Positions 30,560 to 40,633 of a stretch of 64,000 bases of DNA are shown here, in pieces (the first letter of the stretch is position 1; every line of letters begins with the position of its first letter). The position numbers and the translations under genes are program-made. The notes beneath the pieces were generated by a model. The model was given only the letters and a program-made list of their open reading frames with translations. It had not been told where the DNA came from and searched no databases. Where the stretch lies: positions 248,001-312,000 of the forward strand of contig NZ_NERU01000003.1 of NCBI RefSeq assembly GCF_003063265.1, written 5' to 3'. The DNA comes from Limnohabitans sp. WS1 (lineage in GTDB: Bacteria; Pseudomonadota; Gammaproteobacteria; Burkholderiales; Burkholderiaceae_C).

Positions 30560-31888
30560 ATGGCACGGCAATACTTTGGCACAGACGGTATTCGAGGCAC
30601 GGTGGGCCAAAGTCCTATCACGCCAGACTTCATCTTGCGTTTGGCACATGCTGTGGGTCGGGTTTTGAAATCACAAGAGCCTCACCCTACGGTATTGATC
30701 GGCAAAGACACACGTATTTCTGGATACATGCTGGAAAGTGCTTTGGAGTCTGGTTTCAACTCTGCGGGCGTGGATGTGGTGTTGTTGGGTCCGGTTCCCA
30801 CGCCTGCAGTCGCTTATCTGACCCGTGCACAACGCGCCTCACTGGGCGTTGTCATCAGTGCCAGTCACAACCCGTTTGCAGACAACGGCATCAAGTTTTT
30901 CAGCGCACAAGGCAAAAAATTGTCGGACGCTTGGGAAGAGGCTGTTGAAGCCACGTTGTTGGAAGACCCTGTTTGGGTCGACTCTGCAGCCCTCGGTAAA
31001 ACCCGCCGATTGGACGATGCGGCTGGCCGGTACATTGAGTTTTGCAAGAGCACCTTTTCGAACGACTTGACCCTCAAGGGCTTGAGGATCGTGGTGGATG
31101 CCGCGCATGGGGCGGCTTACCAAATCGCCCCCAAGGTTTTTCATGAGCTGGGTGCCGAGGTCATCGCCATCGGCTGCTCACCCGATGGCCTGAACATCAA
31201 CAAAGACGTGGGGGCCACGCATCCGGCTGCATTGGTTCAAGCCGTGAAAGACCACCGAGCCGATTACGGCATTGCTTTGGATGGTGATGCCGACCGCCTG
31301 CAGTTTGTGGACGCGGCCGGACGTTTGTTCAATGGCGACGAACTCTTGTACTTGATGGTGGCCGACCGCTTGGCCCGCGACGAGGCGGTGCCCGGTGCTG
31401 TGGGCACTTTGATGACCAACTTGGCAGTCGAAGTCGCGCTCAAGCAGCGTGGTGTGCAGTTTGTGCGGGCCAAAGTGGGCGACCGTTATGTGCTGGAGGT
31501 CTTGCACGACAAAGGCTGGTTGCTGGGTGGCGAGGGCTCTGGTCATTTGTTGGCGCTGGACAAGCACACCACGGGCGATGGCCTGGTCAGCGCCTTGCAG
31601 GTGCTGCAAGCCTGTGTGGGCAGCGGCAAGACCATGTCGCAATTGTTGGAGGGCATCACGTTGTTCCCGCAAACCCTCATCAATGTGCGCTTGACCCCCG
31701 GATTTGACTGGCAAGGCCACCAGCCACTGTGGGATGCCACACGTGCGGCCGAGGCAGAACTGGGCGATTCCGGTCGGGTCTTCATCCGCGCCAGTGGCAC
31801 CGAACCTTTGGTGCGCGTCATGGTTGAAGCACGCGATGCCGTACAAGCGCAGGAATGCGCTGAACGAATTGCAGCGACCTTGCGCTGA
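30560..31888 (+). CDS. glmM: Phosphoglucosamine mutase
   Basis: GlmM converts glucosamine-6-phosphate to glucosamine-1-phosphate for UDP-GlcNAc, feeding peptidoglycan and the lipid A genes of this window. The active phosphoserine loop [16 protein letters not shown], the metal loop [10 protein letters not shown], the sugar loop GEGSGH and the phosphate loop [12 protein letters not shown] are all visible. 442 aa. AGGA precedes ATG 30560. A TAGAAT box at 30516-30521 may be its -10. Confidence 0.97.
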   Translation: MARQYFGTDGIRGTVGQSPITPDFILRLAHAVGRVLKSQEPHPTVLIGKDTRISGYMLESALESGFNSAGVDVVLLGPVPTPAVAYLTRAQRASLGVVISASHNPFADNGIKFFSAQGKKLSDAWEEAVEATLLEDPVWVDSAALGKTRRLDDAAGRYIEFCKSTFSNDLTLKGLRIVVDAAHGAAYQIAPKVFHELGAEVIAIGCSPDGLNINKDVGATHPAALVQAVKDHRADYGIALDGDADRLQFVDAAGRLFNGDELLYLMVADRLARDEAVPGAVGTLMTNLAVEVALKQRGVQFVRAKVGDRYVLEVLHDKGWLLGGEGSGHLLALDKHTTGDGLVSALQVLQACVGSGKTMSQLLEGITLFPQTLINVRLTPGFDWQGHQPLWDATRAAEAELGDSGRVFIRASGTEPLVRVMVEARDAVQAQECAERIAATLR

Positions 31889-31957
31889 AATCTTGGCGCG
31901 GCTTGAGCCTGTCGCTCAACGCGTTGAGAGTACTGTGATGAAGTCTGCAGTTCTGTC

Positions 31958-32779
31958 TCAGTAAATCAGCCGATCAGGCTTGATTTCTTGCAAGATGGTC
32001 GTGGCGATTTCCTCGATGGACTTGGTGGTTGTGGACAACCAGCGGATGCCCGAGCGGCGCATCATCGCTTCGGCTTCTGAGACTTCCATGCGGCAGTTTT
32101 CGATGCTCGCGTAACGGGAATTGGGTCGGCGTTCTGCACGGATTTCGGCCAAACGGTCAGGGTGAATGCTCAGGCCGAAAATCTTTTTGCGGTGTGGTAC
32201 CAAGGCTGGCGGCAATTGGCGGCGGTCAAAATCTTCGGGGATCAAGGGGTAGTTGGCGGCTTTGAGTCCATGCTGCATGGCCAGATACAGGCTGGTCGGG
32301 GTTTTGCCACTGCGGCTCACGCCCACCAAAATCACCTCTGCGGACTCCAAATCGCGGTTCGATTGACCATCGTCGTGTGCCAATGAAAAATTGATCGCTT
32401 CGATCCGGTCGTGGTATTCCTTGCTTTTGCTCACATCCGAAAACCGGCCCACCCGGTGGTGCGATTTGATGCCCAGTTCCGCTTCGAGTGGGTTCACAAA
32501 GGTGCCGAACATGTCGAGCAACATGCCTTGGCAGTGCTCTTGCAGGACTTTGAGCACATCCATGTTCACCAAAGTCGTGAACACAATCGGTTTGTTGCCT
32601 TCGGTCTCGGCGGTGTGGTTGATTTGCCGAACTGCTTGGTGAGCTTTGTCGATGGTGTCGGTGAAGGGAAGGCGCACATGCCGCGACTTCATGTCGAACT
32701 GGGCAAGAATGGCGTTTCCAAAAGTCTCGGCGGTGATGCCGGTGCCGTCAGAGACGAAAAATACAGTGCGTTTTGGCAT
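31958..32779 (-). CDS. ppsR: PEP synthase regulatory protein (kinase/pyrophosphorylase)
   Basis: PpsR is a DUF299 enzyme that inactivates PEP synthase by ADP-dependent phosphorylation and reactivates it by phosphate-dependent pyrophosphorylation. The N-terminus [18 protein letters not shown] and the P-loop-like [15 protein letters not shown] are diagnostic. 273 aa. It is divergent from its target gene ppsA across 146 bases, the usual arrangement, and convergent with glmM. Confidence 0.95.
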   Translation of the reverse strand: MPKRTVFFVSDGTGITAETFGNAILAQFDMKSRHVRLPFTDTIDKAHQAVRQINHTAETEGNKPIVFTTLVNMDVLKVLQEHCQGMLLDMFGTFVNPLEAELGIKSHHRVGRFSDVSKSKEYHDRIEAINFSLAHDDGQSNRDLESAEVILVGVSRSGKTPTSLYLAMQHGLKAANYPLIPEDFDRRQLPPALVPHRKKIFGLSIHPDRLAEIRAERRPNSRYASIENCRMEVSEAEAMMRRSGIRWLSTTTKSIEEIATTILQEIKPDRLIY

Positions 32780-32925
32780 GCTTGTAATTTATTTCAATGG
32801 CCGAGGTCGACATGACCCCTAAAATCGAATGATTATCCACCGCTGTCCGCTTGGGGTTCCATTCAAAGAACAACAAAAACCCTGACCTGCGCCTTGGAGC
32901 CCGGTTTTAACTTTGGAGCTTTAGC

Positions 32926-35316
32926 ATGTCTGTTCTTTTCAGTGAGACCGCCCTGGTCGTTCCCTTTGAGTTGTTGCGCATGACCGATGTCGAGTCGGTC
33001 GGCGGCAAAAACGCCAGTTTGGGGGAGATGATTTCCCAGTTGCCTTCGGGCGTGCGCGTGCCCACAGGCTTTGCCACCACTGCCCACGCTTTTCGCCAGT
33101 TTTTATCGTTTGGCGGCCTGGCCGAGCGCATCAATGCCCGTTTGGATGCTTTGGACACCGAGGACGTGCGTGCCTTGGCCGCCGCTGGTGCTGAAATCCG
33201 CGCCATGGTCGAAGACCAGCCTTTCCCGGCCGATCTGGAGCAAGCCATCCGCGAAGAGTTCGTGCGCCTGCAGGGCAGTAACCCGGAGGCCTCGTTTGCG
33301 GTGCGTTCTTCGGCCACAGCCGAAGACTTGCCTGACGCTTCTTTCGCAGGCCAACAAGAAACCTTCTTGAACGTGGTCGGCATCGAGGACGTGCTGCACA
33401 AGATGAAAGAGGTGTTCGCTTCGCTCTACAACGACCGCGCCATCAGCTACCGCGTGCACAAGGGCTTTGCACACGCCGATGTGGCCTTGTCGGCCGGCGT
33501 GCAGCGCATGGTGCGCTCCGATTTGGGCGCGGCGGGCGTCATGTTCACGATCGACACCGAGTCCGGTTTTGAAGACGTGGTGTTCATCACCTCCAGCTAC
33601 GGCCTAGGCGAAACGGTGGTGCAGGGGGCTGTGAACCCTGACGAGTTTTACGTGCACAAGCCGATGTTGGCCGCGGGCAAGCGCAGCGTGATCCGCCGCA
33701 ACCTGGGCTCCAAGCTGATTGAGATGGTGTTCGCCACCCCCGAAGAAAAAGCCGCGTCGGGTAAGCTGGTCAAAACCACCGATGTGCCCACCGAATTGCG
33801 CAACCGCTACAGCCTGACCGACGACGAGGTCGAACAATTGGCCCGCTACGCGGTGGTGATTGAGCAGCATTACGGCCGTCCCATGGACATCGAGTGGGGC
33901 AAAGACGGCACCGACGGTTTGCTTTACATCTTGCAGGCCCGCCCCGAGACCGTGAAAAGCCAGGCCAAGGGCACGCCTGAACTGCGGTACAAACTCAAAG
34001 GCAAAAGCACCATCCTGGCCGAGGGCCGCGCGATTGGTCAAAAGATTGGCACGGGCCCCGTGCGCTTGGTGCACAACATCAGCGAGATGGACAAGGTCCA
34101 GCCCGGCGATGTGCTGGTGACCGACATGACGGACCCAAACTGGGAGCCGGTGATGAAGCGTGCGAGCGCCATCGTCACCAACCGGGGCGGGCGCACCTGC
34201 CACGCCGCCATCATTGCCCGTGAGCTGGGCATTCCGGCGGTGGTGGGTTGCGGCAACGCCACCGAGCAACTGACCGAAGGCACGCTGGTCACCGTGAGCT
34301 GCGCCGAGGGCGATACCGGCCACATTTACGACGGCTTGCTGGAAACCGAGATCAGTGAGATTCAGCGCGGCGTGCTGCCCGAGATCAAAACCAAGATCAT
34401 GATGAACGTGGGCAACCCCCAGCTGGCCTTTGACTTTGCCCAGCTGCCCAACGCCGGTGTGGGCCTGGCGCGTTTGGAATTCATCATCAACAACAACATT
34501 GGCGTGCACCCCAAGGCCATCCTGGATTACCCCGCCATCGACGCCGACCTGAAAAAAGCCGTGGAATCGGTGGCCCGTGGCCACGCATCCCCCCGTGCTT
34601 TTTATGTGGACAAAGTCACCGAAGGCGTGGCCAGCATCGCTGCCGCTTTCTGGCCCAAGCCGGTCATCGTGCGTTTGTCGGACTTCAAGAGCAATGAATA
34701 CCGCAAACTCATTGGCGGCAGCCGTTACGAGCCGGAAGAAGAAAACCCGATGCTCGGCTTCCGAGGCGCTGCGCGTTACATCAGCGCAGACTTTGGCGAA
34801 GCCTTTGCCATGGAATGCGAAGCCCTCAAACGGGTGCGCGGCGAAATGGGCTTGACCAACGTGCAGATCATGGTGCCCTTTGTGCGCACCTTGGGGCAAG
34901 CCGAAAAGGTCACCCAATTGCTGGCCAGCCAAGGTTTGAGCCGTGGCGAGCAGGGGCTCAAAGTCATCATGATGTGCGAGGTGCCCAGCAACGCCATTCT
35001 GGCCGAGCAGTTCCTCGAGTTCTTTGACGGCTTCTCGATTGGCTCGAATGACCTGACACAGCTGACTTTGGGGCTGGACCGCGACTCGGGCATGGAGTTG
35101 CTGGCCGCAGACTTTGACGAACGCGATCCGGCGGTCACAGCCTTGATCTCGCAAGCCATCCAAGCCTGTTTGGCGCAGGGCAAGTACATCGGTATTTGTG
35201 GCCAAGGCCCATCGGACCATCCTGACTTTGCGCATTGGTTGATGGACCAGGGCATCAGCTCGATCTCGCTCAATCCCGATACCGTCATCGAAACTTGGAC
35301 CAATCTGGGCAGCTGA
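32926..35316 (+). CDS. ppsA: Phosphoenolpyruvate synthase
   Basis: PpsA makes PEP from pyruvate and ATP for gluconeogenesis. The N-terminal ATP-binding domain starts at [12 protein letters not shown]; the swivelling phosphohistidine domain has [21 protein letters not shown]; the C-terminal PEP domain has [11 protein letters not shown] and the active Cys in [11 protein letters not shown]. 796 aa is standard. GGAG at 32913 precedes the ATG. Together with aceA downstream it fits growth on acetate or other C2-C3 acids. A 9-bp inverted repeat follows the stop. Confidence 0.98.
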   Translation: MSVLFSETALVVPFELLRMTDVESVGGKNASLGEMISQLPSGVRVPTGFATTAHAFRQFLSFGGLAERINARLDALDTEDVRALAAAGAEIRAMVEDQPFPADLEQAIREEFVRLQGSNPEASFAVRSSATAEDLPDASFAGQQETFLNVVGIEDVLHKMKEVFASLYNDRAISYRVHKGFAHADVALSAGVQRMVRSDLGAAGVMFTIDTESGFEDVVFITSSYGLGETVVQGAVNPDEFYVHKPMLAAGKRSVIRRNLGSKLIEMVFATPEEKAASGKLVKTTDVPTELRNRYSLTDDEVEQLARYAVVIEQHYGRPMDIEWGKDGTDGLLYILQARPETVKSQAKGTPELRYKLKGKSTILAEGRAIGQKIGTGPVRLVHNISEMDKVQPGDVLVTDMTDPNWEPVMKRASAIVTNRGGRTCHAAIIARELGIPAVVGCGNATEQLTEGTLVTVSCAEGDTGHIYDGLLETEISEIQRGVLPEIKTKIMMNVGNPQLAFDFAQLPNAGVGLARLEFIINNNIGVHPKAILDYPAIDADLKKAVESVARGHASPRAFYVDKVTEGVASIAAAFWPKPVIVRLSDFKSNEYRKLIGGSRYEPEEENPMLGFRGAARYISADFGEAFAMECEALKRVRGEMGLTNVQIMVPFVRTLGQAEKVTQLLASQGLSRGEQGLKVIMMCEVPSNAILAEQFLEFFDGFSIGSNDLTQLTLGLDRDSGMELLAADFDERDPAVTALISQAIQACLAQGKYIGICGQGPSDHPDFAHWLMDQGISSISLNPDTVIETWTNLGS

Positions 35317-35349
35317 AGCTGTCCCTATCCCCGTAAATCAGGACAGCTT
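35316..35349 (+). repeat. 9-bp inverted repeat covering the symporter ribosome site
   Basis: AAGCTGTCC at 35316-35324 and GGACAGCTT at 35341-35349 are perfect complements. The 5' arm begins right at the ppsA stop; the 3' arm contains the AGGA that would serve the next gene's ATG at 35351. There is no T-run. Confidence 0.7.
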
Positions 35350-35350
35350 G

Positions 35351-37477
35351 ATGCGCAATCCTCTGGAAGTCGCGATGACATCGGCTTACCGCTGGCGGCT
35401 CCATCGCAACGTCCTGATTTACATTGTTTTTTTGTTGGTCTTGATTGGTGCTTTGGCGTGGGCCGAGCATTTGGGTTTATCACGAAACCTGATTGGTCCG
35501 ATTTTCCTTTTCAGCACCGTGATGATTTATGCCTTGATTGGCATTGCTGGCAGAACCACGGATGAGGATGAGTACTACGTCGCTGGTCGGCGCATACCGG
35601 CCATGTACAACGGTATGGCCACTGCTGCCGATTGGATGAGTGCGGCCTCCTTCATCAGTCTGGCGGGTGCGCTGTACCTCCAAGGTTTTTCAGGAAGTGG
35701 TAACCAGCCCGGGGGCTTGGCTTATGTGATCGGATGGACGGGAGGCTTTTGCTTGGTGGCGCTTTTGATTGCGCCCCATTTGCGGGTCATGCGTTTGTAC
35801 ACCTTGCCGGATTATTTTGACCAACGCTTTGGTGGCCGTTGGCCTCGTGTGATTGCAGCACTGGCATCTGTCTTGTGTTCATTCACTTATGTGGTGGCAC
35901 AAATTTATGGCATTGGCCTGATTGCTTCACGCCTAACGGGGGTGCAGTTCGAAATAGGTATTTTGCTGGGACTGGGCGGTGTTCTGTTGTGTTCTTTTTT
36001 TGGGGGCATGCGTGCCATCACTTGGACTCAAGTGGCGCAATACATCATGCTGCTGCTGGCCTTTTTGATTCCCGTGTCGTGGTTGGCCTACAAGCAATTG
36101 GGTAACCCTGCAGCCCCTTTTGTGTATGGCTCCCAGTTATCTGCCATCGCCAGCATTGAGCAGCGCTTGATGGACGACCCGGCAGAGCACGAGGTCAGAC
36201 GCGAATACGCCCAGCGTGCCAAGATGTTTGCAGTTCGCTTGCAGGATGTGGATGCTGCCATGCAAGATTTGCGTCTGGAGTTGGAAGAAAAAATTCAGAT
36301 CCTCAAAGCGCAAGGGGCTGATTTTTCGACCATTGCTCAAGTGCGTCGTGAGCTTTTGGCGGTGCCTCGTGATGCGTCTACCGCTCGCGAACAATGGACA
36401 CGCGCCATGCATGACAATTTAGAAAGGGCGCGACCCTTGGGAGGCATGCCGCCACATGCCAAAGCTTACACCGGGGATCCTGATGGTGGACTCGCTCAGG
36501 AACGCTTGTTCAGTGAGTCAAGACTGAATTTTTTGGCATTGATTTTTTGCCTCATGATTGGTACGGCCGGTTTGCCGCATCTTTTGACCCGGTTTTACAC
36601 CTTGCCATCGGTCGCTGAAACACGAACCTCAGTGGCTTGGTCCTTGTTTTTCATCGCATTGATTTATTTGTGCGTGCCTGCTTTGGCTGTCTTGGTCAAA
36701 TTCGAGGTGCTCAACAATTTGGTTGGCCAAAGTTTTTCTGATTTACCCAGTTGGATGGCCCAATGGGCACGACTCGACCCTGCCTTGGTTTCTTTCTCGG
36801 ATGTCAATGGTGATGGCGTGTTGCAGTTGGGTGAACTCAAGTTGGGGGCGGACATGATCATGTTGGCCACCCCCGAATTAGGGGGTATGCCATTTGTGGT
36901 GTCTGGCTTGGTTGCTGCAGGGGGCTTGGCCGCTGCACTGTCAACCGCTGATGGTTTGCTTTTGACCATCAGCAATGCGGTGGTCCGTGACATGCGTCCG
37001 AGTGGTCTTAAGGGCCCCAAGTCATCTGAGGGTCGGGTCATTTTGTCCAAATTCGCGTTGCTTGCCGTAGCCATGGTGGCCGCTGTGGTGGCAGCCTTCA
37101 AGCCAGCCGAAATATTGGCCTTGGTCTCTGCTTCGTTCTCTTTGGCAGCCTCTGCTTTTTTCCCCAGTATGGTGTTGGGCATGACCTGGCCGCGAGTACA
37201 TCGCGTGGCGGTCATCCTGGGCATGTTGTCTGGCTTAGGCTTGACCATGTTTTACATGGTGTTGAATGCGCCAGGATTCAGGCACTTTTTCCAAATGGAT
37301 CCGTTCTCGGGGCTATGGTGGGGAATTCAGCCCATGTCTGCAGGCGTATTTGGTGTTCCACTGGGTTTTGTGGTGATCGCATTAGGAACTTGGATGATTC
37401 CAAAGCGGTGGGTTGAACCGGCTGCGCAGATTCAAGTGTTGGCCACAGAGGCCAGGGATGCCTATCCGGGTTTGTGA
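35351..37477 (+). CDS. VC_2705-type sodium:solute symporter
   Basis: An inner-membrane SSS-family transporter, probably for a small organic acid such as acetate. An N-terminal DUF4212-free start is followed by SSS helices with GRRIPAMYNGMATAADWMSAASFISLAG. Two things are odd but may be family-wide: a charged, helix-forming insert of about 125 residues between membrane segments (about 260-385), and an EF-hand-like loop DVNGDGVLQLGE at residues 484-495. The C-terminal half has VAAGGLAAALSTADGLLLTI. 708 aa, 13 or so helices. ATG 35351 or 35375 could be the start. It follows ppsA, so the pair may serve carboxylate uptake and gluconeogenesis. Confidence 0.88.
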   Translation: MRNPLEVAMTSAYRWRLHRNVLIYIVFLLVLIGALAWAEHLGLSRNLIGPIFLFSTVMIYALIGIAGRTTDEDEYYVAGRRIPAMYNGMATAADWMSAASFISLAGALYLQGFSGSGNQPGGLAYVIGWTGGFCLVALLIAPHLRVMRLYTLPDYFDQRFGGRWPRVIAALASVLCSFTYVVAQIYGIGLIASRLTGVQFEIGILLGLGGVLLCSFFGGMRAITWTQVAQYIMLLLAFLIPVSWLAYKQLGNPAAPFVYGSQLSAIASIEQRLMDDPAEHEVRREYAQRAKMFAVRLQDVDAAMQDLRLELEEKIQILKAQGADFSTIAQVRRELLAVPRDASTAREQWTRAMHDNLERARPLGGMPPHAKAYTGDPDGGLAQERLFSESRLNFLALIFCLMIGTAGLPHLLTRFYTLPSVAETRTSVAWSLFFIALIYLCVPALAVLVKFEVLNNLVGQSFSDLPSWMAQWARLDPALVSFSDVNGDGVLQLGELKLGADMIMLATPELGGMPFVVSGLVAAGGLAAALSTADGLLLTISNAVVRDMRPSGLKGPKSSEGRVILSKFALLAVAMVAAVVAAFKPAEILALVSASFSLAASAFFPSMVLGMTWPRVHRVAVILGMLSGLGLTMFYMVLNAPGFRHFFQMDPFSGLWWGIQPMSAGVFGVPLGFVVIALGTWMIPKRWVEPAAQIQVLATEARDAYPGL

Positions 37478-37483
37478 TTTCAG

Positions 37484-37500
37484 GCTATAATCTTAGGCTT
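37484..37500 (+). promoter_or_regulatory. Probable rpsF operon promoter (-10 region)
   Basis: TATAAT at 37486-37491 in GCTATAATCTTAGGCTTT, directly after the symporter stop. It matches the rpsB and carA promoter motifs. Confidence 0.65.
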
Positions 37501-37506
37501 TCCCTT

Positions 37507-37540
37507 GCCGCACCCCGACCAGACGCTGGGGGCGGCTTTT
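37507..37540 (+). promoter_or_regulatory. rpsF leader structure resembling the S6:S18-binding element
   Basis: An outer stem GCCGC/GCGGC (37507-37511 with 37532-37536) and an inner stem CCAG/CTGG (37519-37522 with 37526-37529, loop ACG) are separated by an asymmetric internal loop with ACCCCGA on the 5' side. The CCG-containing bulge and position in the rpsF leader resemble the known S6:S18 autoregulatory motif. Four T follow. Confidence 0.5.
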
Positions 37541-37572
37541 CCAACCTTTTGGGTTAACCGCAAGGAGTCTCA

Positions 37573-37938
37573 ATGCGTCATTACGAAATCATTTTGCTGA
37601 TCCATCCCGATCAGTCCGAACAAGTTCCAGCCATGCTGGAGCGTTACAAAGGCATGATCGTTGCCGGTGGTGGTGCGATCCACCGCGTTGAAGACTGGGG
37701 TCGCCGTCAATTGGCGTACCAGATCAACAAGCTGGGCAAAGCACATTACCTTTGCGTGAACATTGAAGCCGACCAAGCTGTGATGGCTGAACTCGAACAC
37801 GCCTTTAAGTTCAACGATGCCGTGCTGCGTCACCTGACCGTTCTGAAGAAAAAAGCCGATACCGGTCCTTCATCCATGATGAAGACCGTCGAGCGCGAAG
37901 AAGCCCGCAAGTCACAACAAGCCGAATTCGCTGCTTGA
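37573..37938 (+). CDS. rpsF: 30S ribosomal protein S6
   Basis: S6 binds with S18 to the 30S platform. [21 protein letters not shown] and [20 protein letters not shown] are diagnostic. 121 aa. AAGGAG precedes ATG 37573. First gene of the rpsF-priB-rpsR-rplI operon; probably autoregulated through the leader hairpin. Confidence 0.98.
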   Translation: MRHYEIILLIHPDQSEQVPAMLERYKGMIVAGGGAIHRVEDWGRRQLAYQINKLGKAHYLCVNIEADQAVMAELEHAFKFNDAVLRHLTVLKKKADTGPSSMMKTVEREEARKSQQAEFAA

Positions 37939-37955
37939 CACGTGCTTGTTGAGGA

Positions 37956-38243
37956 GTGAACCGTACCGAACTGACCGCCTGTATTGCCGAGCAAGCCGCT
38001 TTGCGATACACCCCCGCCGGATTGCCTGCTTTGGACTTGATTCTGGAGCATGCCTCTGAAATTCAAGAGGCAGGGCAAATGCGCAAAATCCAGTTAAAAC
38101 TTCGTGCCTTGGCCTTCGGGTCACTCGCTGAAAGACTGGTCAAGCAATCGGTAGGCAGTGTTTGGTCGTTTAAAGGCTTTTTGGCCACCCCTCGACAAGG
38201 CAAAAGTGTCGTGTTGCACATTCAAGAGTTTCAGCAAGATTAA
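37956..38243 (+). CDS. priB: Primosomal replication protein N
   Basis: PriB is a single-stranded DNA-binding OB-fold protein that helps PriA restart stalled forks. [20 protein letters not shown] and [12 protein letters not shown] match betaproteobacterial PriB. 95 aa. The start is GTG 37956, placed directly against GAGG, so the ribosome site spacing is unusually short; the frame has no better start. Its place between rpsF and rpsR is conserved. Confidence 0.92.
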   Translation: MNRTELTACIAEQAALRYTPAGLPALDLILEHASEIQEAGQMRKIQLKLRALAFGSLAERLVKQSVGSVWSFKGFLATPRQGKSVVLHIQEFQQD

Positions 38244-38257
38244 TTTCAGGAGGCCCC

Positions 38258-38539
38258 ATGGCCACGTTCAAAAAATTCAACAAAGACAAGCGCCCCAAGC
38301 GCAACACCCAGTCACTGCTGTTCAAGCGCAAGCGCTTTTGCCGCTTCACAGTGACCGGTGTCGAAGAAATCGACTACAAAGATGTGGACACTTTGCGTGA
38401 CTTCATCGCCGAAAACGGCAAGATCATTCCCGCACGTTTGACTGGCACCCGTGCCATTTTCCAGCGTCAACTCAACACAGCCATCAAGCGTGCACGCTTC
38501 TTGGCCATGTTGCCCTACACCGACCAGCACAAAGTCTAA
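38258..38539 (+). CDS. rpsR: 30S ribosomal protein S18
   Basis: S18 partners S6 on the 30S platform. KRKRFCRFT at the N-terminus and [24 protein letters not shown], split here as [10 protein letters not shown] and [12 protein letters not shown], are diagnostic. 93 aa. AGGAGG precedes ATG 38258. Confidence 0.98.
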   Translation: MATFKKFNKDKRPKRNTQSLLFKRKRFCRFTVTGVEEIDYKDVDTLRDFIAENGKIIPARLTGTRAIFQRQLNTAIKRARFLAMLPYTDQHKV

Positions 38540-38550
38540 GGAGTCCAACC

Positions 38551-39003
38551 ATGCAAATCATTCTGCTCGAAAAGGTTGTGAACCTGGGTAATCTGGGCGA
38601 TATCGTCAAAGTCAAAGACGGCTACGCTCGCAACTTTCTGATCCCTCAGGGTCGTGCTCGTCGTGCCACCGAAGCCAACAAGGCCGAGTTCGAAGCACGC
38701 CGTGTTGAACTTGAAAAAGCCGCAGCTGCCAAATTGGCCGATGCACAAGCCCAAGGCGAAAAACTCGCTGGCTTGGTCATCAAGTTGTCTCAAAAAGCGG
38801 GTGTGGATGGCCGTTTGTTTGGTTCCGTGACCAACAACGACATCGCCGATGCGCTGAACAAGCAAGGCTACAAACTGCTCAAGTCGCAGATTCGTATGCC
38901 CATGGGCCCGATCAAAACCGTCAGCGAATCTTCTGTTGCTGTGGCTTTGCACACCGATGTGGTGGTTGATGTGACAGTGTCCGTGCTCGGCGAAACTGCC
39001 TGA
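38551..39003 (+). CDS. rplI: 50S ribosomal protein L9
   Basis: L9 has a short N-terminal RNA-binding domain ([33 protein letters not shown]), a long connecting helix and a C-terminal domain. 150 aa. AAGGAG precedes ATG 38551, 11 bases after rpsR. A strong terminator follows. Confidence 0.98.
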   Translation: MQIILLEKVVNLGNLGDIVKVKDGYARNFLIPQGRARRATEANKAEFEARRVELEKAAAAKLADAQAQGEKLAGLVIKLSQKAGVDGRLFGSVTNNDIADALNKQGYKLLKSQIRMPMGPIKTVSESSVAVALHTDVVVDVTVSVLGETA

Positions 39004-39022
39004 TCACTGCAACGTTCTGAGA

Positions 39023-39055
39023 AAGCCGCCTGGCCTTGTGCTTGGCGGCTTTTTT
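39023..39055 (+). terminator. Terminator of the rpsF-rplI operon
   Basis: AAGCCGCC pairs with GGCGGCTT around a 13-base loop and is followed by six T, about 20 bases after rplI. Confidence 0.85.
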
Positions 39056-39078
39056 GTTGGAGTTTGATGCCGCCCGGA

Positions 39079-39109
39079 TTGACTTTTATTGTGTGGGTCA
39101 CCGAATAAT
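39079..39109 (+). promoter_or_regulatory. Possible dnaB promoter
   Basis: TTGACT at 39079-39084 and AATAAT at 39104-39109 are spaced 18-19 bases apart, about 75 bases before dnaB. The terminator upstream makes a separate promoter likely. Confidence 0.4.
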
Positions 39110-39185
39110 CAAAGTCTAGCTGTCGCTTTATTTCGATCAATTTCCTACTTTCACCTCTACCATGGCCTTTTAAAGCCATTCATCC

Positions 39186-40604
39186 ATGTCCGCTGCATTT
39201 TCCCCACCTCTGAACACTTTCCCTGCTGATCTGTCCACGGACAGCCAAGTGGCCAAGTTGCGTGTGCCGCCTCATTCCATTGAGGCCGAGTCAAGTGTTT
39301 TGGGTGGACTTTTGCTGGACAACAGTGCTTGGGATCGAGTGGGTGATTTGCTGGTTGACAATGACTTTTACCGCCACGAGCACAAATTGATTTACGCAGC
39401 GATTGGTGCATTGATCAATGCATCCAAACCTGCAGACGTGATCACCGTCAACGAACAGTTGCAAAATTTGGGCAAGGCCGAGGAAATGGGGGGCTTGGGT
39501 TACCTCAACTCACTGGCCCAATACGTGCCCAGCGCCAGCAATATTCGTCGTTATGCCGAGATCGTTCGTGAGCGGTCTATTTTGCGAAAACTGGTGACAG
39601 CCAGTGACGAAATTGCCACCAACGCGTTCAACCCGCAAGGCAAAGCGATTGATCGCATACTCGACGAAGCCGAGCAAAAAATCTTCAACATCGGTGAAGA
39701 AGGCTCTCGCATGAAGCAGGGCTTCCAGTCGATGGACACGCTGGTGGTGGAGTTGCTCGACCGGGTGCAGGAGATGGCCAACAACCCGAATGAAGTCACG
39801 GGTGTCCCCACTGGGTTTTACGATTTAGACCGCATGACTTCGGGTTTGCAGGCAGGAGACATGGTGGTTTTGGCCGCACGTCCATCCATGGGTAAAACGG
39901 CTTTTGCCATCAACATCGCTGAACATGTGGCCTTGAACGAAGGTTTGCCCGTGGCGGTTTTCTCAATGGAAATGGGGGCGTCTCAATTGGCCGTGCGTGT
40001 GGTGGGCTCGATTGGGCGCATTGACCAAGGCCATTTGCGCACAGGCAAGCTGACCGACGATGAATGGCCTCGTTTGACTGAAGCCATCGAAAAATTGCGC
40101 ACTGTGTCTTTGCACATTGACGAAACACCCGGTTTGACGCCTTCTGAGTTGCGTGCCAATGCCCGTCGTCTGTCGCGTCAATGCGGCAAGCTCGGATTGA
40201 TCGTGGTGGACTACTTGCAACTCATGAGCGGTTCAGGTGGTTCGGGCGGCGACAACCGCGCCACAGAATTGGGCGAAATTTCTCGGGGCCTGAAAATGTT
40301 GGCCAAGGAATTGCAATGCCCAGTGATTGCGTTGTCACAGCTCAACCGAAGCGTGGAACAGCGCACCGACAAACGACCCATGATGAGCGATTTGCGTGAG
40401 TCAGGCGCCATCGAGCAGGATGCCGACATCATCATGTTCATCTACCGTGACGATTATTACAACAAAGACTCCAAAGACCCTGGGGTGGCTGAAATCATCA
40501 TTGGCAAGCAGCGAAATGGCCCCACAGGCACGGTCCGATTGACCTTCCTGAAGAACCTGACACGCTTTGAAAGCCTGGCCTCGGGTCTGAGTGACGATTA
40601 CTGA
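39186..40604 (+). CDS. dnaB: Replicative DNA helicase DnaB
   Basis: DnaB is the hexameric fork helicase. The N-terminal domain (about residues 20-125, VPPHSIEAESSVLGGLLLD) and the RecA-like ATPase with Walker A ARPSMGKTAFAIN, Walker B LIVVDYLQLM and SQLNRSVEQR are intact. 472 aa, with no intein. It follows rplI as in many proteobacteria and converges on the PhoH gene. Confidence 0.97.
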   Translation: MSAAFSPPLNTFPADLSTDSQVAKLRVPPHSIEAESSVLGGLLLDNSAWDRVGDLLVDNDFYRHEHKLIYAAIGALINASKPADVITVNEQLQNLGKAEEMGGLGYLNSLAQYVPSASNIRRYAEIVRERSILRKLVTASDEIATNAFNPQGKAIDRILDEAEQKIFNIGEEGSRMKQGFQSMDTLVVELLDRVQEMANNPNEVTGVPTGFYDLDRMTSGLQAGDMVVLAARPSMGKTAFAINIAEHVALNEGLPVAVFSMEMGASQLAVRVVGSIGRIDQGHLRTGKLTDDEWPRLTEAIEKLRTVSLHIDETPGLTPSELRANARRLSRQCGKLGLIVVDYLQLMSGSGGSGGDNRATELGEISRGLKMLAKELQCPVIALSQLNRSVEQRTDKRPMMSDLRESGAIEQDADIIMFIYRDDYYNKDSKDPGVAEIIIGKQRNGPTGTVRLTFLKNLTRFESLASGLSDDY

Positions 40605-40633
40605 GACCCGAGCAAGTCCATGCCCGAGAGTGC

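Noticed and set aside
32833..32841. DnaA-box-like TTATCCACC upstream of ppsA
   Set aside because: Single near-match with no cluster, no AT-rich unwinding element and no dnaA/dnaN nearby; not an origin.
33604..35235. 543-codon open frame antisense to ppsA
   Set aside because: Shadow frame; no motif and the sense gene is complete.
39186..40604. Possible intein in dnaB
   Set aside because: The protein is 472 residues, the normal size, and motifs are continuous.
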